This document shows positions 62,738-64,000 of a stretch of 64,000 nucleotides of DNA, piece after piece. The translations under genes and the position numbers were made by a program. The notes beneath the pieces were generated by a model that did not search any database, had not been told where the DNA came from, and was given only the letters and a program-made list of their open reading frames with translations. Position 1 is the stretch's first letter. The number at the start of each line of letters is the position of its first letter. Origin of the DNA: Pelagibacteraceae bacterium AG-470-E16 (GTDB lineage Bacteria > Pseudomonadota > Alphaproteobacteria > Pelagibacterales > Pelagibacteraceae); contig QCSF01000005.1 of NCBI GenBank assembly GCA_003209195.1, forward strand, positions 1 through 64,000, given 5' to 3'.

Positions 62738-63195
62738 AAAAGAAATTCTTAGTTGTTATTGATAATACTAAAGAGCTTGAAAATGCAATTTATTTCGCTG
62801 CGAAAAGAGCTAAAAACACCAAGGGAAGTTTATCAATGCTTTATGTTGTTGATAACGCGATAAACGCTCAGTGGTCTAAGGTTGAACATTTAATTGAACA
62901 AGAAGAAACGAGTGAGGCAAAAAAAATTTGCAGGTCATGGGCTCAAAAAATTAAAAATAATTTTTCAGTTGATACAGAAATTATAATTAAACTTGGTAAT
63001 CGGACAGTAGAAATTATAAAAGTTTTAAAAGAAGATAAAGATATAAGATTTTTAGTTTTAGCAACTTCAGCGGAAGGTGAGGATCCCGGTCCAATAATAA
63101 AGTCATTATTATCTAGCAAAATGAGAGATTTATCCATTCCTATAGTATTAGTTCCTGGTTCTATGAATGAAAAAGATTTGAATTCTATAGTATAA
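62734..63195 (+). CDS. Universal stress protein family
   Basis: KFLVVIDNTKELENAIYFAAKRAKNTKGSLSMLYVVD; C-terminal PIVLVPG. Confidence 0.87.
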   Translation: MKKKFLVVIDNTKELENAIYFAAKRAKNTKGSLSMLYVVDNAINAQWSKVEHLIEQEETSEAKKICRSWAQKIKNNFSVDTEIIIKLGNRTVEIIKVLKEDKDIRFLVLATSAEGEDPGPIIKSLLSSKMRDLSIPIVLVPGSMNEKDLNSIV

Positions 63196-63234
63196 ACATT
63201 GAAAAATTTACGTAAAGATATTATCTAAGACTAT

Positions 63235-63774
63235 ATGATTAATATTATTGATACTCCTAATCCTGACACAAAAAAGTTTGTTTTTGAATTTCAAATAGTA
63301 AAAAATGGTTCAATGGAATTTAAAAAAAATGAAGAAACTGAAATTTCATTAGTTAAAGGTTTATTTAATATTGGAAATATAGATCTGGTGTATTTTGGTA
63401 ATAATTTTATTTCTATAAGAAAATCTAAAGACATTTCATGGGAAGATATTACACAAAATATAATTGAGTATTTGAAAAAAAAAATTGATAAAAATTTTTT
63501 AGCCTTAAATTTTGAAGAAGAAAGTAACTTTACAGATGAAGTCTCTATGAGAATTGAAGAAGTTTTGAGTGAAAAAATTAGACCAGCAGTCGCAATGGAT
63601 GGCGGCGACATTAGGTTAAGATCTTTTAAAAACGGCGTTGCAGAGGTAATCCTTAAAGGAGCTTGTGCAGGATGTCCAAGTTCAACAGTTACTTTAAAAC
63701 ATGGAGTTGAAAGAATGTTAAGACATTATGTACCAGAAGTGTCTTCAGTAGAGGCGTTTGATATAAATGAGTAA
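63235..63774 (+). CDS. NifU-family Fe-S scaffold with N-terminal Nfu_N-like domain
   Basis: VAMDGGDIRLRSFKNGVAEVILKGACAGCPSSTVTLKHGVERMLR (CxxC). Confidence 0.95.
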   Translation: MINIIDTPNPDTKKFVFEFQIVKNGSMEFKKNEETEISLVKGLFNIGNIDLVYFGNNFISIRKSKDISWEDITQNIIEYLKKKIDKNFLALNFEEESNFTDEVSMRIEEVLSEKIRPAVAMDGGDIRLRSFKNGVAEVILKGACAGCPSSTVTLKHGVERMLRHYVPEVSSVEAFDINE

Positions 63775-64000
63775 AAGAAAATACAGTTATTTAGAACATT
63801 TAATATTAACAGCAAAAAAATACGAAGTTGAAGAGTTTTTATATTATGAACGAAAAGGCAGAAAATTAACATCAAAACAAATTGAGTTAATTTTATTGAG
63901 GAACAATATTAAAATTCCTCAGGATGAGACGCCAAAATTATCGAAAGAAGAGATACGTAAGGATTCTTATATTAGTCTCCTTCAAGCAGGCGCTCTAGTC
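63767..64000 (+). CDS. Hypothetical protein, 3' truncated by window edge
   Basis: Open frame MSKRKYSYLEHLILTAKKYEVEEFLYYERKGRKLTSKQIELILLRNNIKIPQDETPKLSKEEIRKDSYISLLQAGALV... Confidence 0.5.
   Translation, partial: MSKRKYSYLEHLILTAKKYEVEEFLYYERKGRKLTSKQIELILLRNNIKIPQDETPKLSKEEIRKDSYISLLQAGALV

Noticed and set aside
1-64000. CRISPR arrays, transposases, integrases, prophage or toxin-antitoxin modules
   Set aside because: No spaced direct-repeat array or recognisable mobile-element protein seen on reading; gene order looks like a stable core-genome segment.

Overview
AT-rich, densely packed chromosomal window with about 75 protein genes and one tRNA. Gene content and order indicate a streamlined alphaproteobacterium, most likely SAR11/Pelagibacterales or a relative (inference). 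No mobile elements, prophage or CRISPR arrays were seen. It appears to be an origin-proximal segment: rho | AT-rich gap | DUF299(ppsR)-maf-aroE-coaE-dnaQ-secB, followed by mnmE-mnmG-rsmG-parA-parB-holA-lptE-leuS. The 14714-15061 gap is a strong oriC candidate, and a near-perfect parS site lies inside the rsmG coding sequence. Other main observations: (i) a TPP riboswitch before a ThiV-like symporter, with tenA and pfkB close by; (ii) an overlapping wHTH regulator / photolyase-like / 33-aa ArfA-like gene cluster; (iii) an rdgB reading frame broken at a 9-A run; (iv) sigma32-like promoters at dnaK, grpE and hslV, the last predicted to give a leaderless mRNA; (v) several short ORFs missing from the supplied ORF track (SDHAF4-like, UPF0434-like, ArfA-like, a small lipoprotein, an interrupted membrane peptide). 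All assignments come from reading motifs by eye; no database search was run.
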